Shown one piece after another: positions 1 through 12,384 of a stretch of DNA of 64,000 bases. This DNA is from Jaapia argillacea MUCL 33604. Taxonomy: Eukaryota; Basidiomycota; Agaricomycetes; Jaapiales; Jaapiaceae. How positions within the stretch are numbered: position 1 is the first letter of the stretch; each line of letters opens with the position of its first letter. Below the pieces are notes generated by a model that was given only the letters and a program-made list of their open reading frames with translations, had not been told where the DNA came from and made no database searches. Both the position numbers and the translations under genes were made by a program. Where the stretch lies: positions 287,737 to 351,736 of the forward strand of contig KL197730.1 in NCBI GenBank assembly GCA_000697665.1, given 5' to 3'.

Positions 1-976
1 TAATACTATCTGTAACTAGTGGAGGAATCACTCTGGTTGCTTGAGTGAGACATGTAGTCTACTCTTAGAGATTACATAAGGTTGTACAGACAGGTATATG
101 TACATGGGGCAGAGCTGCAGAAACTCATGAGTGACAGGAAAACTGGGTTTAGGGTTCTTTTGGCTGGCTCAAACTCCCTAATGTCTGACTCAAAGCAGTT
201 GTAATAATACTTACATTGCTCTAGTACACCCCACAGAATGTCACATAACCTATAAACCTAGCTCCAGGTACCTTAGGAGTATAATAAGATGATGCAAGTT
301 ACTGGAATTTGTGAGGAGTTATGTAGCACTTGCTATTCAAGTCAAGTACCCCTTAAATGACCGGGAGAAAGTCTCAGCCACCCATTTCCATATAAGGAAG
401 GCTCGCCACTGACCTTCCTTAACCAGAAGTCGTGGCACGTGACATTTGCGCAAAGTCGAAATGTGGCTGAACCAACGTGAGGCGCTGCCCCACTGCTCTC
501 TGAGCCACTTGGGGATGTGCGGCATGCCCGGACTCGTTCCCCCTCCTTCCATAACATTCTAGGAGTCTTGTAGAATGTTCTTTCTTGTACTTCAGCCATT
601 TACCTGGTCCCTAAACCCGGTTTTCCGGTCATTCTATAGTGTTCTATGAGTTTCTGCCCCTTATTATTCGAGAGAGGACATCGTTCTATCTAGCGAGGTA
701 AACATTACGGCTCAAAGTGTGGATGTTGTAGATAGCCAGCTTGAAGTGCTGAATTATTGCAACTCCCAGGCTCCGATACCAGTTGTAAATGCCCCAAGCA
801 AAAAAGATGCCGTCCTTGCATAGACCGGATAATTATAACGATAGGAAGCCCTTCTAGGGGCATGTCAAGGTTCCATTCTATTGACATGTCGGAACTCTTT
901 TGTATCGACACGAATCGCAGCAGTATACAAGATAGCAATAAGAGGTAACGATCGAAAGCAACTTATGATCCCAAAA
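1..976. other. Intergenic, no gene recognised
   Basis: Only short overlapping open frames on both strands are present and none resembles a known family. The right end would hold the 3' flank of the minus-strand DUF6534 gene that follows. I see no RNA gene or clear repeat. Confidence 0.5.
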
Positions 977-2637
977 TCATACTCCCTTGCCCATGTGAGC
1001 ATACACGCCATCCACATCACTATCATGCTTCAGCTTATCATCGTAGTGATTTCCATCAGTCACCGTTACCACTTCTTGGCGTACGTGAACCTGTTGGAGA
1101 CGGATGTTCGATTGGCTCTCCGCACCTCCGGTTGTTGTGCGGAAACGAAGACCATTCTGGTAAGCAGACGGATGTTAGTATAACATCCTGCGATACGACT
1201 AGGTATGCGATGTTAGATGCTTACCTCAGTGTCCAAATCAATGGCAGTCGTACCCAAGTTTTGGAGCGCGCTGCGAGCATTGAGCGTATCCAACAGAGTC
1301 TAATGGTTCAAAATTAGTACGGATCAATTGGTATAGTAGACAGTGAACTCACGTTGGTATAGATTCGCCCAATGGGATATGCGAACATGGCGTATAAGTT
1401 GGTTGTTCGGAGGAGTAGGAAACTGAAGAGGTCTCCGAGGGCAAAAATGGAGACGAAAAGACCAGTCTGAACGGCACCACGGATCAGACGGTTCAGGATC
1501 GTGTTGGTTTTGCGGATACCAGTCCGTGAACGGTAAAGGGCGATTGTAAGGGCCACTAAATGATCGTGGACGGTCTTAGTACGAGCAAACAAAGATCGAG
1601 ATAGAGACTTACAGGTAATGGAAATATCCGCAGCCGTCGAGAAACCAAGCCACATCGCGACGAGTGGCGTTAACGGGGCGAACTTCGTAACACTTTTGGA
1701 AAGGAACTCAGTGGTGCTCAATGAATGAGAAGGGGAGAAACACACTCTTGAATGATCCCAGACTTGACTCCGGCGGTAATACCGGTCACGAACCCGACGA
1801 TGCTCAACGTGCAAATGAATGCCGTGACATACTTGTTCTTGGTCAATCGCAACACACTGAGCGGGGGGGGAACAATGTTCACAACGAGAAAGCGATAGAG
1901 GATTGAGTTTGCATACCGATGAGCGAGGAAGAACTGGGTGATAATCGCCGCAAAGGAAGTGGCGACAGCAGTGAAGGGGATCTCCCAGCTCACGGCTAAG
2001 AGCAGGGCGGTCAGTGACCAAAAGCGACACGCGGGGAAGACACTCACTCAAGACAACGGCCGGGTTTCCGAAGTTCGTGACACTGTAGGAATTCTTCCAC
2101 GTTAGGGGGCAACCGAGACGAGAGGCAGGGAACCTCATACCACATGTTCCATCCGCTATATATAGCCCTGTGGAGAATGGATGATTAGCATTAGCAGATA
2201 ATCAAGTTAGACGGGTACTCACACAATACTATGGACAGTGTCGAGGATGAACAGCGACCCTACCACAGCTCTACGAAAAGAAAATTAAATGTCAGTCTGT
2301 GATCGACTACTGAAGGGCTCGGCGTTCGCACTTTACCCTCCATGGGTCATTGAATTCTGAATCGTTGAATAATCAGACGGAGTCAAAGGAGGCGGGTCAA
2401 TAAACTTACTTGTGGTGTGGTAGATGATGAATTGGTATGTGACAAGCCCATAGAGATAGGTGTTGACTGAACGAATAATGATCAGTATAGCTCAATGAAA
2501 TCACGACTTGAATGAAATACACACAGAACAGGCCGATCAAGAGGATACCTATCGGTACGCAGATTGATCAGTAAATGATGCGAAGAGGCCGATAAAGTCA
2601 AGTTGCACTCACCAATGGTGGTGTCGAATGCGCCCAT
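977..2637 (-). CDS. DUF6534-type multi-pass membrane protein
   Basis: Function is unknown; this is a large Agaricomycete family of about seven-helix membrane proteins. The chosen start at 2637 opens a 25-base exon (MGAFDTTIG), followed by hydrophobic exons carrying LLIGLF, NTYLYGLVTYQFIIYH, SLFILDTVHSIV and the family signature VTNFGNP. Later exons carry ITQFFLAHR, the motif WLGFSTAADISIT, and RTGIRKTNTILNRLIRGAVQ followed by a long hydrophobic stretch. Next comes TLLDTLNARSALQ and a hydrophilic tail rich in Asp and His that ends at the stop at 977-979. About ten short introns with GT-AG ends fit. The join between the small exon ending NDPW and the next one is not cleanly resolved in phase, so a minor error or a defect is possible there. 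Family assignment comes from remembered signatures, not a search. Confidence 0.8.
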
Positions 2638-3970
2638 CGTGAACCAGCGCGAATAGAAAGGAGCGTGAAGGGTGAGGATTCAACGCAAACCATCAGAGTA
2701 TTTGTAGGATAGGCTTTTCGAGGAGTTACGTCTCCGTCGCATAAGGGCAGAGGTTCTGGAGAAGCAAATATGGAGCTGCGTGATTCCCGAAGCGGCGTTC
2801 TGCGAAGCGTCGCTGTGACCCTGCCGTTTGCAGTGATGATAATAATCGTTGTGAAGGATTCCCGGCCCCCATTTCAGGACGCGTTTCCTTTCCAGCCAGT
2901 GCACCCCCTTCTTGGGCCCAAATGCTCAATACCGTAAATCTTAGGCACTATTCTCAAATCGTGCGCCGTATGGCGCGAGGCCCATCAGCGGGGATTGGAC
3001 CTTTGAAAAATATACTCCGCTTCGAGCTAACACTGAGTGGGTGCCGTTTGGTTGCTCGCTATTTTTTTTGCCGAGCGGCGTTCTGCGGAGGAACAAGCCC
3101 AGAGGAGAAGTCCAGACGAGATTTGTTGACGTCTTCACAAACCTTCTCTTCTTTTTTGTTTGATAACAATAAAATACAAGATCACTTCCTCTGAGTTGGT
3201 CTCCCATCAACGCATCAATGGATGTGCTCATAAGAAACATAACGGAAGGCGGGGACATCGAGATAAGTGCTAGAGCTGGCACGGGGGCCATATGAGCGGG
3301 TGGGGTGTACCTGTAGAGGTTGGCACGACACATGGAAGCCAATTTGCACCCGTGGCCCAGTACTAGTCGTCCCTGCTCCCTGCCCCATCCGATTTCCAAC
3401 AAAAGCAAGGTCTCCGCCTCCCGCATCCATCAGATACCTCCAGGTTTCTTCAATTCAAAAAGTTTGTTGTTATCCCGTAAAAATGATTCCCACCATCTCG
3501 AAGGCGGGAAGTCTGATGATTGGCGGAAATGGAGAACCCAAATTCTCATTGGACGAGGCGAGGATGAGAGTGGGCTTCGGTGCGGTAGTCCAGAACGCAT
3601 ACGAGGCATCCAGCCCGCCATCATACCGGAACGCTAACGACCCTCATTTTGGGGAGGAACATCAGATTGTTCATTGCCTGAGCCTCTCGGTCGGTACGGA
3701 GGAGCTTGAACTTCGATATCTTATCGCTATCGGGCTTCGAAAATTAAGGGGCTCTGAGGCATGAGCTCAATCGACAGATCGTGCCAGCGCCACAAAGGTG
3801 GTCGGATCGATGGCGACTCACCTCCTGGAAAGTCTTAGCTATCAACGTGCTTCTGCTGGTGTGAGACACAACGAGGATTTCGTCACAATGAATATTTTTG
3901 CATTATTCATTGCGTTATCTACAAGTACACTATGCCACTACTGGAATCGATATCGATATATAAAAAATGA
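2638..3970. other. Intergenic; overlapping open frames without recognised family
   Basis: A 165-codon plus-strand frame (3267-3764) overlaps a 161-codon minus-strand frame (2941-3426). Neither shows a recognisable domain, signal peptide or convincing splice continuation. The stretch lies upstream of the DUF6534 gene and downstream of the O-methyltransferase gene, so it includes the promoter of one and the 3' flank of the other. Confidence 0.4.
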
Positions 3971-5902
3971 TCACGCCGGGATAACAACCTCAGTAATAGA
4001 TGCCCAACCCCTGTTGGTTAAACGCTGTCAGTCAAGTCGGACCGAGCAATAAACCAGCAATGCGTACCTGGTGGCATGGACTTTCTTAATCTTCAATCCA
4101 GCCAACTCAACCATCTCGGTCAACTGAGGCAAAGTACGCTCGAAGGCTGGAATCACGGACCGAAATAGATCAGTGTCAAGTCAACGAAGATAGTATGGCA
4201 GGTCGAGGCACACGTACTGTTGCACATTGCAGTCAAAGCCACGTTGATTTGGTGGGGGATTCGGCTTGCTTCACCGAAATCGTATGGGATGAAAGGAGGA
4301 TTGGGGATAGGCTTGTAGATGCCCCCGCTAGCGGCCGCCAAAGATTTCTTCGCGTCTGGACCTTCCGATGAGAGTTGGCAGTGCGAGATCACAGTATCGA
4401 TGATGAGAAGACAGCTCTGATATTGAAGAGAAAAAATTGAGCAACCGATCCTCAAAGGGATTAATAGAATGACGAACGTTGTCGCTGAGAGCATCCTTGA
4501 TCTGGGTGAGCATCTTGGCGCCTTCGGCAGTGGGCCAGTCGTGAAGTACTATAGAAGAGGTGAGCTATACAATAGCAGTAACGACGATACGCCCATACCT
4601 CTTTGCATCACGTAGACATAGTTACCGGTTCCCTTGCGTTGTTGAGGCTTGAAGAAGTCCTGAGCCTCGAACTTAACCCGATCCTGGAGACCCTTAGATG
4701 CGATGAAAGACTCGGCTGCAACACGGGTCTCGGGAAGATCTTGGACTATGAAGTTTTTGATTTCGGGGTATCTAGCAGACGACAAAATCCCACAATTAGT
4801 CTCTTAACGGGAAGGTAAGCAGCGGAATACGAACTTTTCCGCAAGTGAACAACAGAGGGTGCCTTGTCCTCCTCCGACGTCGACGATTGCATCTTTCCCC
4901 TTTGCAATCTCGACCCAGGGGAAGTCAGCGGCGACACCGGGGTCGGAAGTGGGCCCGACGGCACCCAGGCTAGTCAACCCAGATTTCAATAGCGAAACGG
5001 ATGGAACAAGACAAGGCAACGCACGCAAGTCCGAATCGCTCCGCCTCACCGGGGTTGTTGGTGAGCCAACTATTGGCTCCGAAGTAGGGGAGGTCGGTCT
5101 TGTATGATAGGTTCCAGGCAGTATGGTAGGGGTCGCTAGCGAATCGGAACTCCTTATCGGGGTTGTTAATGTGCTCGGGGAACTTCTCGCTGATCTTGTG
5201 GAACATCTCATTCCTAGACTGGATAAGTGCCAATTAAGATATATAGAGTAAGAGAAGACCAACATGAATGTCGCAAGATGAATACCAGGTTGACCGGTCC
5301 TGATCAAGAGACTGCGACGGTTGTTGGCGAAGTAGCCTTCCTTACTCTCACGGAACCAGCACTGGCTCACAAGAAGGCGCAAGATACGTTCTAGAGTACA
5401 TAAAATCGTAAGATCACGTATTCAATTAGCTTCAAAAGGGTGCGGGGCTCACCGAGTTTCAAAGTGTCGACTCCCGTCTTCTCAGCGATCTCCCCAACAG
5501 TCAGTCCAACCTCTGGGTCGGGAGCAGCTGCGAGGACGTCGGCGATACCGATATCAGCGGCAAGACGGACTGAGGAAGCCTCAAGGGTCATCCAGGCGTT
5601 GGCCGCCAAAGCATCGTAAGGACTCTCGAGGAGGTACTTTAGGAGAGACTGGAGAAACGCTTAGTTCAAACCTGGACGAAGATACAATTTTGACATACCA
5701 AACTGGCAACGCCAAGGCGACGAGCCTCGTACATCACAGGCGTCGGGAGGAAGGTGATCTCATCAATGGGATGAGGTTGAGAGGTCAAGAGGGAGGGCTC
5801 GGGAATCTGCTGGCTAGCGAGCTCAGCCTTGAAGACCTCAATCGCAGCATTGAGGGTGTTCTGAAGACTGGTTATCTCGGAGATGGTGTGCTGGGTCGAC
5901 AT
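3971..5902 (-). CDS. SAM-dependent O-methyltransferase (plant-type, fungal secondary metabolism)
   Basis: Predicted to move a methyl group from S-adenosylmethionine to a hydroxyl of a small molecule. The start at 5902 gives MSTQHTISEITSLQNTLNAA. The second exon is a dimerisation-type helical domain (ANAWMTLEASSVRLAADIGI, VGEIAEKTGVDTLKL). The SAM-binding glycine loop is DAIVDVGGGQGTL, followed by YPEIKNFIVQDLPET as the acidic ribose contact region. VLHDWPTAEGAKML carries the usual catalytic-base histidine. A later exon has QSCLLIIDTVI, and the C-terminus reads LAGLKIKKVHATR, then GWASITEVVIPA before the stop at 3971-3973. Splicing through about eight short introns keeps one frame throughout. 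No other biosynthetic gene such as a synthase or P450 lies beside it, so its substrate is unknown. It looks intact. Confidence 0.88.
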
Positions 5903-7840
5903 TGCGGGAAGATGGAGACGCTGAGCGTGAGCCCAGGGCTCTTTTAGCCCATCGGCCTCCTCGTTAGCAACATGTTAGCGGCGTCTTCGCGTCTGGAATT
6001 ACTACATCAACCAGGGGGCCCGATCTGCTAGAAGCTGGCGCGATGAAAAGTGATAACGCCTCATGACAAGAGAAGCCATCAACTTGTACTGAACTACCAT
6101 ATTGGGATAGCGATATGCAGAACGTGGCATGCAATTTGATCCCGAGGACCAAGTTCTTACCCTTTCTTGGTCCAATTTGTCCCCTGTAACCGTCGGCATC
6201 GAGGGCGAGGATTCCAGCCAGCAAAGAAATGTTTTATTACATACGACTTCTGATGGGTTTCACCTACATACAAAGTACAACCGTCGCCAAGGACAGTAGC
6301 AAAAAAATCTTGGACGCTTGGAGGTCACGTCAACTAACCTCTCCAAACTAACCTCCCGCGACCTGAGAAAGTTTTCCTACCAGCACATCTGAAGATCTGT
6401 AAGATTCGTGGACACACAACTTTAATTGACAAGAAAAACCATATTTGCCGCGAGGTGTCCCAGCGTTTGCGATTGAGGGCGTTGGAGGGTATGATGGTCA
6501 GGACAGTGGGGGTTCAGGGCAGAGGGTTCAAAGATCCTCATGGGCAAACGATGGTCTCCTATGGTCTCCCGCGAACCTCGTGTCTCCAATAAAGGTATAT
6601 TGGATGTATGGTCGTGGTCAACGCTAGACTAGATAAAATGATGCTAGAACTTTGTACCTGTACGTACAATCAACGAGATGTCGCTTCACCCTGATCTATA
6701 CGTGAGGAAGAGAGTGGACACACCACAAATCATGATATGCGGAGGCACGGTTCCATGCGTTTGACGGGGCCATCAAAAAGCTTCCCAAACAATATTTGGG
6801 TGCTCGGCAAGACCATCGCAACCCCCATTCGAAGCTCACCTGGAAAAATCTCCAGCAACCATTGTGGAGAAGCACTCCCGCTCCAATAAACTAGTGCGGA
6901 GACTGGCGGGCCGGGGAACAAGAAAGGAATCGACCAGGACGTCCGACGTCGCGGGACAGTACCTCATGATCAAACAGACTCAGTGGAGGCAGGGTCACGT
7001 CGTGTGTGTGCAATGCGGATTGCCAAGATCTGGCAATGAGCGAGGAACAAATATTGACGCAAGTCGTGGCAGACGACCACAGAGCCGCTGAAGATCGGCA
7101 GCCAAGCAGCAGAGAAAACTGCGCTGCTTTTACTCAACCAAAGAATGATCGAATACGGGCCCCTTGAGGATGGTCAAAAAAGGTGACGGTGGCCGGAGGT
7201 GCCAGAGGTGCGCACAGCAGGAGGGGAGTCGAACTTCATGGAGTGGTTGGACTGTCGTTGGGGATATTACGGAATTGGAAGAAGAAAAAATGACGATGTG
7301 ATTGGGCAGATGAGTCCATGACTCTGGGGTGGTCCTCACACAAGTAAGGACTGGTAGCTGGAGTTGAATTTTAAATCAGGTGAAGTTGTCCGAGTTCCAG
7401 CCATACCGACAGGGTTCTCTGGGCCTGAAAACTGTTACCGAGACCAAAGGAAAAAAATATGTCTCATGACGCGCATGGGGTCAACGTGAGTCACGAGAAC
7501 GACGAACACCACTGATTCAGCATCCAAAAAATCCAAAAGGCCATGAGAGGCCATGCCGTTGATATAAAGAAGAGCCAAGAGATTTCTTGATCATGGTCGT
7601 AAACAACGGCATGGCAGAGTCTTTGCCAAAACATCGATACGGGAGGATTTATCAATGGAAAGGATGCCACAGGATTTCAACATGGTTAAGCAGCGCGTGG
7701 GATATGGAGGGAACATGTAGAGCGACGTAGGAAAGCTGATGGTGGATGGAAAGTAAGAGGTGTGACTGACTGTGACCGTGACTTTACCGACTCTTTCCTC
7801 TTTGGGCTTTCGGCACTCTTGCTCTGTCCCGCCCTCCACG
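5903..7840. other. Intergenic, about 1.9 kb, no gene recognised
   Basis: This is a divergent promoter region between the minus-strand methyltransferase and the plus-strand PQ-loop gene. Open frames are short and unrelated to any family I know. A half-copy of a GTGACCGTGAC motif, also seen upstream of two aspartic peptidases, lies near 7769. Confidence 0.4.
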
Positions 7841-9337
7841 ATGTCGGAGACTTGCCAACCTGTGAGCCCTGTATTCTATAAACTCAAGATCTCTGCTGAA
7901 ATTATCCTAGCACCATGACTGGTTTACTGCCCTGCTCACTTCTGGTCTCTGTGCCGGCCTCGTCATCTCGTACATGCCACAAGTTCAGTTCATCGTGTTC
8001 ACTTTGGGCTTGACTTTTGACTCGAGTCTATTTCCCTGTTGTGGACGGTAGCATCTGCGAATTATCAATAAGAAATCGTCGGAAGGGTTCAGCCCATGGT
8101 TTCTACTGCTGGGAAGCACGTCTTCAGCTTCAGCATTGTTGAACATGTGAGCCCTCCGCTGAATGTCCATCTGGGCGTAGTTGACGGATTGTCAAGGATT
8201 ACGATGCAGTGGGGAGTTATTCGATGCTGTCCTGTCCTTGTGAGTCTTCACTCTCTCCCTCAGAGTCGCAAGTCTGACGTCATCTCGTTTGTAGAGTCTT
8301 GGAAGCTGCATTGAGATGACTGCTGGGTTGTTCCAAGTCTTCCTGCAGTGGTTCCTGTTCACTGTTATGTATGTAATTTTTCGGACCCATCTCGCCTTCA
8401 AGTCTCAAAGAATATCTTATCTCCTCAGTCTGGTCTTGTATATGATGTACTTTCCTCCACATCTCAAGTACGCTCAGATCGACGTCGATACAAACGACGA
8501 CCTCGGACAGCGGTTAATCAAGACTCCCATCAAGAGCGACGATTGGAGATTATCAATCACCCTTTCATGGGTGGTCTTCATCCATCTGTACGTCCAACCT
8601 CCCCTCCCTCTCAAATCCATCATATAACGATGTCTATACTAGCGCCTTCATCACATTTGTGACATTCCTCCTCCTCCTGACCAACTATCCCTTACCGTCT
8701 GGTGAAGAGACCACCGAACAGATCCTCCATTGGGCCACTTTCCTTGGCGTTACCTCCGCAATACTGGCAGCCATACAGTACATGCCCCAACTGGTGCACA
8801 CCTATCGCGTGAAAGTAGTCGGAGCTTTGAGCATTCCGATGATGTGTATCCAAAGTCCCGGAGCTGTCTTGATGGTGCTATCCATCGCTTTGAGGTATGG
8901 AACTTCTTCCGTCGTTTCCCCGTATCATATTCACGATTCCCTGAAAGGCCGGGCACCAATTGGACCAGTTCGTCGCTATTCTATCCAGACCAGTAATCTG
9001 ATTCTCACAGACACTTCTAGCCTGGATAACTTTCGCAGTCGCTGGCATAATGCAAGGTTCCCTCTTAATCATGTGCATAATATGGACATTCCGTCAGCGT
9101 CGACTCGGCATTGATGAGTTCGGACATCCCTTGCCTTCATCGGGCGACGCCAATGTGCGAGAACCTGAGGAAGGTCTGGCCGTGCATGGTGAGATGGACG
9201 TCGCTGTTGGATATGATGTTCGGGAGGATGGAATAGATGAGATAGTAGCGGAACAAATGCCGCTGTTGTTGAAGAATGCGGATAGCTACAAGAAGGGTGG
9301 GAGGAAGGGTTGGGTGCCTTGGAGGAGCTGGCGTTAA
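7841..9337 (+). CDS. PQ-loop repeat membrane protein (SWEET/cystinosin-like fold)
   Basis: A polytopic membrane protein with two PQ-loop modules, the class that includes vacuolar/lysosomal amino-acid exporters and related fungal proteins. The 21-base first exon at 7841 (MSETCQP) joins at 7911 to HHDWFTALLTSGLCAGLVISYMPQ, the first PQ motif. Next come HLRIINKKSSEGFSPWFLLLG, a small exon ITMQWGVIRCCPVL, IEMTAGLFQVFLQWFLFTV and LVLYMMYFPPHLKY. The second module reads LHWATFLGVTSAILAAIQYMPQLVHTY. The last helix (WITFAVAGIMQGSLLIMCIIW) leads to a hydrophilic tail that contains an acidic di-leucine-like EQMPLLLK, compatible with endolysosomal or vacuolar sorting (inference). Stop at 9335-9337. About eight introns. 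It appears intact; the substrate is not predictable from the sequence. Confidence 0.85.
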
Positions 9338-9752
9338 CGAGTGCTAGGAACGTTGGTGGGGAGTAACTGCTTTACACGATGCACTGCTCTCCGTTTCTTT
9401 CCTTTGTTTAGCTTTACCTCAGATCATCGCTACCACTATGTTCTAATATCAATAGGGAAATGGATAATGGTTGCTGCCTTGAACGAGACTGTGTCACTCC
9501 TTTGTGCTGCCTTCTGGATAACGAACCATCCCAAGTTGATAGTCGGTTATTCCACGCCGACCCAGGTATCCGTTAATCCATTCCAATGGATTAGCGGGTA
9601 CTTAGGTTCTAAAGCTACAGATTTCAAAGCGTGCTTGGCGAATATACAACAATACTACAAGCAAAAGAGGATAATGATAAACGAGATGCAACAACCACCC
9701 AATCGAACAACATCTTCATGATTCATCTTAACGACCTCTGGAGGTCATCAGC
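9338..9752. other. Short intergenic region
   Basis: Lies between the 3' end of the PQ-loop gene and the 3' end of the aspartic peptidase fragment (convergent). A 126-codon plus-strand frame here has no recognised homology. Confidence 0.35.
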
Positions 9753-10500
9753 TTAGGAGAGAGTGGCAAATACAACAGCGTTCTGAGCGAATGAGAACAC
9801 GGTGTAAACGTTCTTCATGAAGCAGCCAGACGTTGCGTGGGAGACCAGATCCAGACCAGCGAGAGCACCGACACACAGACCAGATGCATTCGTAGTCTCA
9901 CCAAGGTTGAAGCTAGACCAAAGCTCTGGTCAGGAAATGGGATAAAAAGGTGGACAGAGACTAATTTGGCAGAGGACACCGTTCATACATTTCCACCCCA
10001 AGTGAAAGTGAGGTTGGGAGTTGCGCCGCAAGGATTGGAGTAAAAGCCGTTGGTGGCGTCGAAAACCGCACTACCAAGGATTTTGCTGTAGAAATTCTGG
10101 ATATCGGTGGGAGGACCGTACATGAGGGTAGTTCCCGAGTCCGGATGATGGTCTCAAATCCAGAACAGACCATAGTACCATTGCCAGTGAGAAGAGCGGA
10201 GCCTCCAGTGAGCTGCCAAAACCCGGTCGAAGCATTAATCTAGTATGGTGGTACTCAATCGACACGGTGTAGAGTGATATATCGGTTCCACAGAGGTAGA
10301 GCTCCGAGCCCGTTGAGGAGAGTTTGAAACCGAAGCGGTCGCTGGGAGGAAGTTCTGTCGAAGTGGGGTGATCGTTTATATAGGATTGGAGATAGTGGGG
10401 TATTATATGCCATTCCGAGGATGCCGTCTATGGGATCGTTGTTGAACTCGCTGGAAAGGGTGGTCGCGGAGGAACCGGTGACCGAGATACCCCCCTGCTT
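9753..10500 (-). pseudogene. Truncated aspartic peptidase A1 (polyporopepsin-type) pseudogene
   Basis: Read on the minus strand, this matches only the C-terminal half of the peptidases at 12999 and 16305. It begins around ISVTGSSATTLSSEF and DGILGMAY, continues with scrambled frames through the substrate-binding half, and ends FSFAQNAVVFATLS with a stop at 9753-9755. There is no signal peptide, no propeptide and no first catalytic DTG exon; sequence above about 10500 is unrelated. At the second catalytic motif the intact copies read ATC GAC TCG GGA, but here two extra bases give ATC CGG ACT CGG, which shifts the frame and destroys Asp-Ser-Gly. Several other frame changes are visible. It is a non-functional relic, probably of a partial duplication or deletion. 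Confidence 0.85.
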
Positions 10501-10723
10501 TCCTGCCTGGGTGCTCATTCTGAACGTCTTGGTAGAGAACATCCTTTACCTCCAGCTATAGCAGCAGGCAACACCCTAGGGTCGGTTATTGTCCAATCCG
10601 GGACGCCCTCGCTCCCATGTTAAGTACATTACTGAATTAGTATGCATCTCGAAACCTTCCCCAGACTCCAGTGCTTATTTTGACAGCACACTTCTGAGAT
10701 TAGCTATGCACACGCAGTCATGA

Positions 10724-12384
10724 ATGCTGTGCGCGAACGATGGCAGTGGCACGGTGATGCTGTTCACAGCTGTGTCCATCATATGCCTCATCCGTGTTTC
10801 TCTGGCACCTACTTCGACCTCCCCTGTGAAATCCCACCACCCATTGTCTCCCATCAGCCATCGAGTTCCTCCCTCGAGTTCCTTACCTCATATATCTCTC
10901 CCATACTGCACACTTTCTCGTCACTCGTCCATATCTTACCCCGAAACCCTGCTTCAGCCCCTCACGCCATCTTGCCAACTCGTCGCCGTCCTATGCGCGA
11001 TTCCCCCCCATCACCGAAACTTCAATGTCGACGACCTGCAGGGACATCGACCGCTGCAGGACGATGTGGGGGATCGTATCCAGCTGTCTCACCACGGTGT
11101 TCACGTGTACTTGGGTAGCCATCCACCCAAACATTCCTGGTCCATACGAATCGTCATTCGAGATCACCTTACGCCGCGTTGGGATGATGATCGTGGCGCT
11201 TCTAGCTCCAGAGCTATTAGTTGTTTGGTCCTTGAAGCAATGGTTAGTTGCTCGCCGACTGGCAAAAAAGCACCAAGGTACGATTTTGAAATATGTATTT
11301 TTCGCCTACAGCTGAACTGGGACAATAAGATCGCAAATGGACAGAAACCCATGGATTCTTTGCTCTAATGGGTGGATTTATGCTTGTCGACAAAGGGGGG
11401 AAACCAGTGCAACTCCTTCATCCCGAGAAACTCGACAAGTTGCATGAATTGGATGTGGAATTCCCTCGAATTACCGAGGGGGAGATTCTGGACAAGAGTA
11501 AACGCGATCCTCTTTCGAAGGGCCTTATCATGGTGCAAACCACATGGTTTATCCTCCAGTGCGCAGCTCGATGGTATGAGCATCTGCCCATCACTGAACT
11601 CGAAATCGCTACACTCGCATTCACCGTATTGAATCTGATAACCTACGCATTCTGGTGGGACAAGCCTGTTGATGTGCGCCATCCACATCCCATTGGCAAG
11701 TGTTCCGTCCTGGATACCGCCAACAACACCTCCGATCGTGGAGGAGGAGGAGGAGGAGGAGGAGGAGGAGGAGCAGAAGAGGAAGTGCAACACAAGCAAA
11801 AAGGTGATCCTAGAAACAAAGGTGGATTCCTCCGTATACGCTCTACTGTTGGGAGGTTCATGCATGAAAAGTGGGAAGAAACCCGGCGTTATCATTCGAC
11901 ATTCAGACCCATCATGGTCCTCGTTGTTGTACTCGTCGAGGTGTTCATCGATCCCTTCTTCTCGCCCGAAATTCGATCAGGTACGGAGATGCAGGTGCCG
12001 ACATTTTATTCAGGATATTTTGACAACACGGAGAGAGACCTGATTGCCTCGATTTCGGCGAGCGTAGCCGCCCTCTTCGGGGCTATTCACTGTTTCGCTT
12101 GGTCTCTCCAATTTCCATCTGGTTTGCAGCAGCTGCTGTGGCGCGTCTCTGCCCTCACCATCACATCCACTCCAATCATCGAATTTCTCAGCTTTTATAT
12201 CGGCTCCAGATTTGATTACCACTACATGGTATCGACGGCGTTATATGCGCTCATATTATTCGTGGCGACTGCATACATTGCTGCTCGCGTCACTTTGCTC
12301 ATTCTCGCTTTCGCATCCCTTCGCCATCTCCCTCCTGGAGCGTACGAAGCGGTTTATTGGACGACCTTCATACCCCACATCTAG
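10724..12384 (+). CDS. Agaricomycete polytopic membrane protein of unknown function
   Basis: A family common in mushroom genomes with no assigned role. The proposed start at 10724 gives a signal-like stretch (MLFTAVSIICLIRVSLA); the first intron and the exact start are uncertain. The core runs from CRDIDRCRTMWGIVSSCLTT through TWVAIHPNIPGP and LRRVGMMIVALLAPELLVVW to RRLAKKHQ. An intron at 11278-11325 joins it to the hallmark WTETHGFFALMGGF, then PVQLLHPEKLDKLHELD and KGLIMVQTTWFILQCAARW. The C-terminal half has several hydrophobic segments (ISASVAALFGAIHCFAWSLQ, YMVSTALYALILFVATAYI) and the stop is at 12382-12384. A run of 11 Gly codons sits in a hydrophilic linker after the helix that ends NLITYAFWWDKP. 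It appears intact. Confidence 0.7.
11740..11773 (+). repeat. (GGA)11 trinucleotide repeat in a coding region
   Basis: Eleven consecutive GGA codons encode poly-glycine in a cytosolic or luminal linker of the membrane protein, flanked by an acidic AEEE. Triplet length keeps the frame whatever the copy number. Confidence 0.95.

Noticed and set aside
3971-9337. Secondary-metabolite gene cluster around the O-methyltransferase
   Set aside because: Neighbours are unrelated membrane proteins; no synthase, P450, terpene cyclase or NRPS/PKS motif is present.
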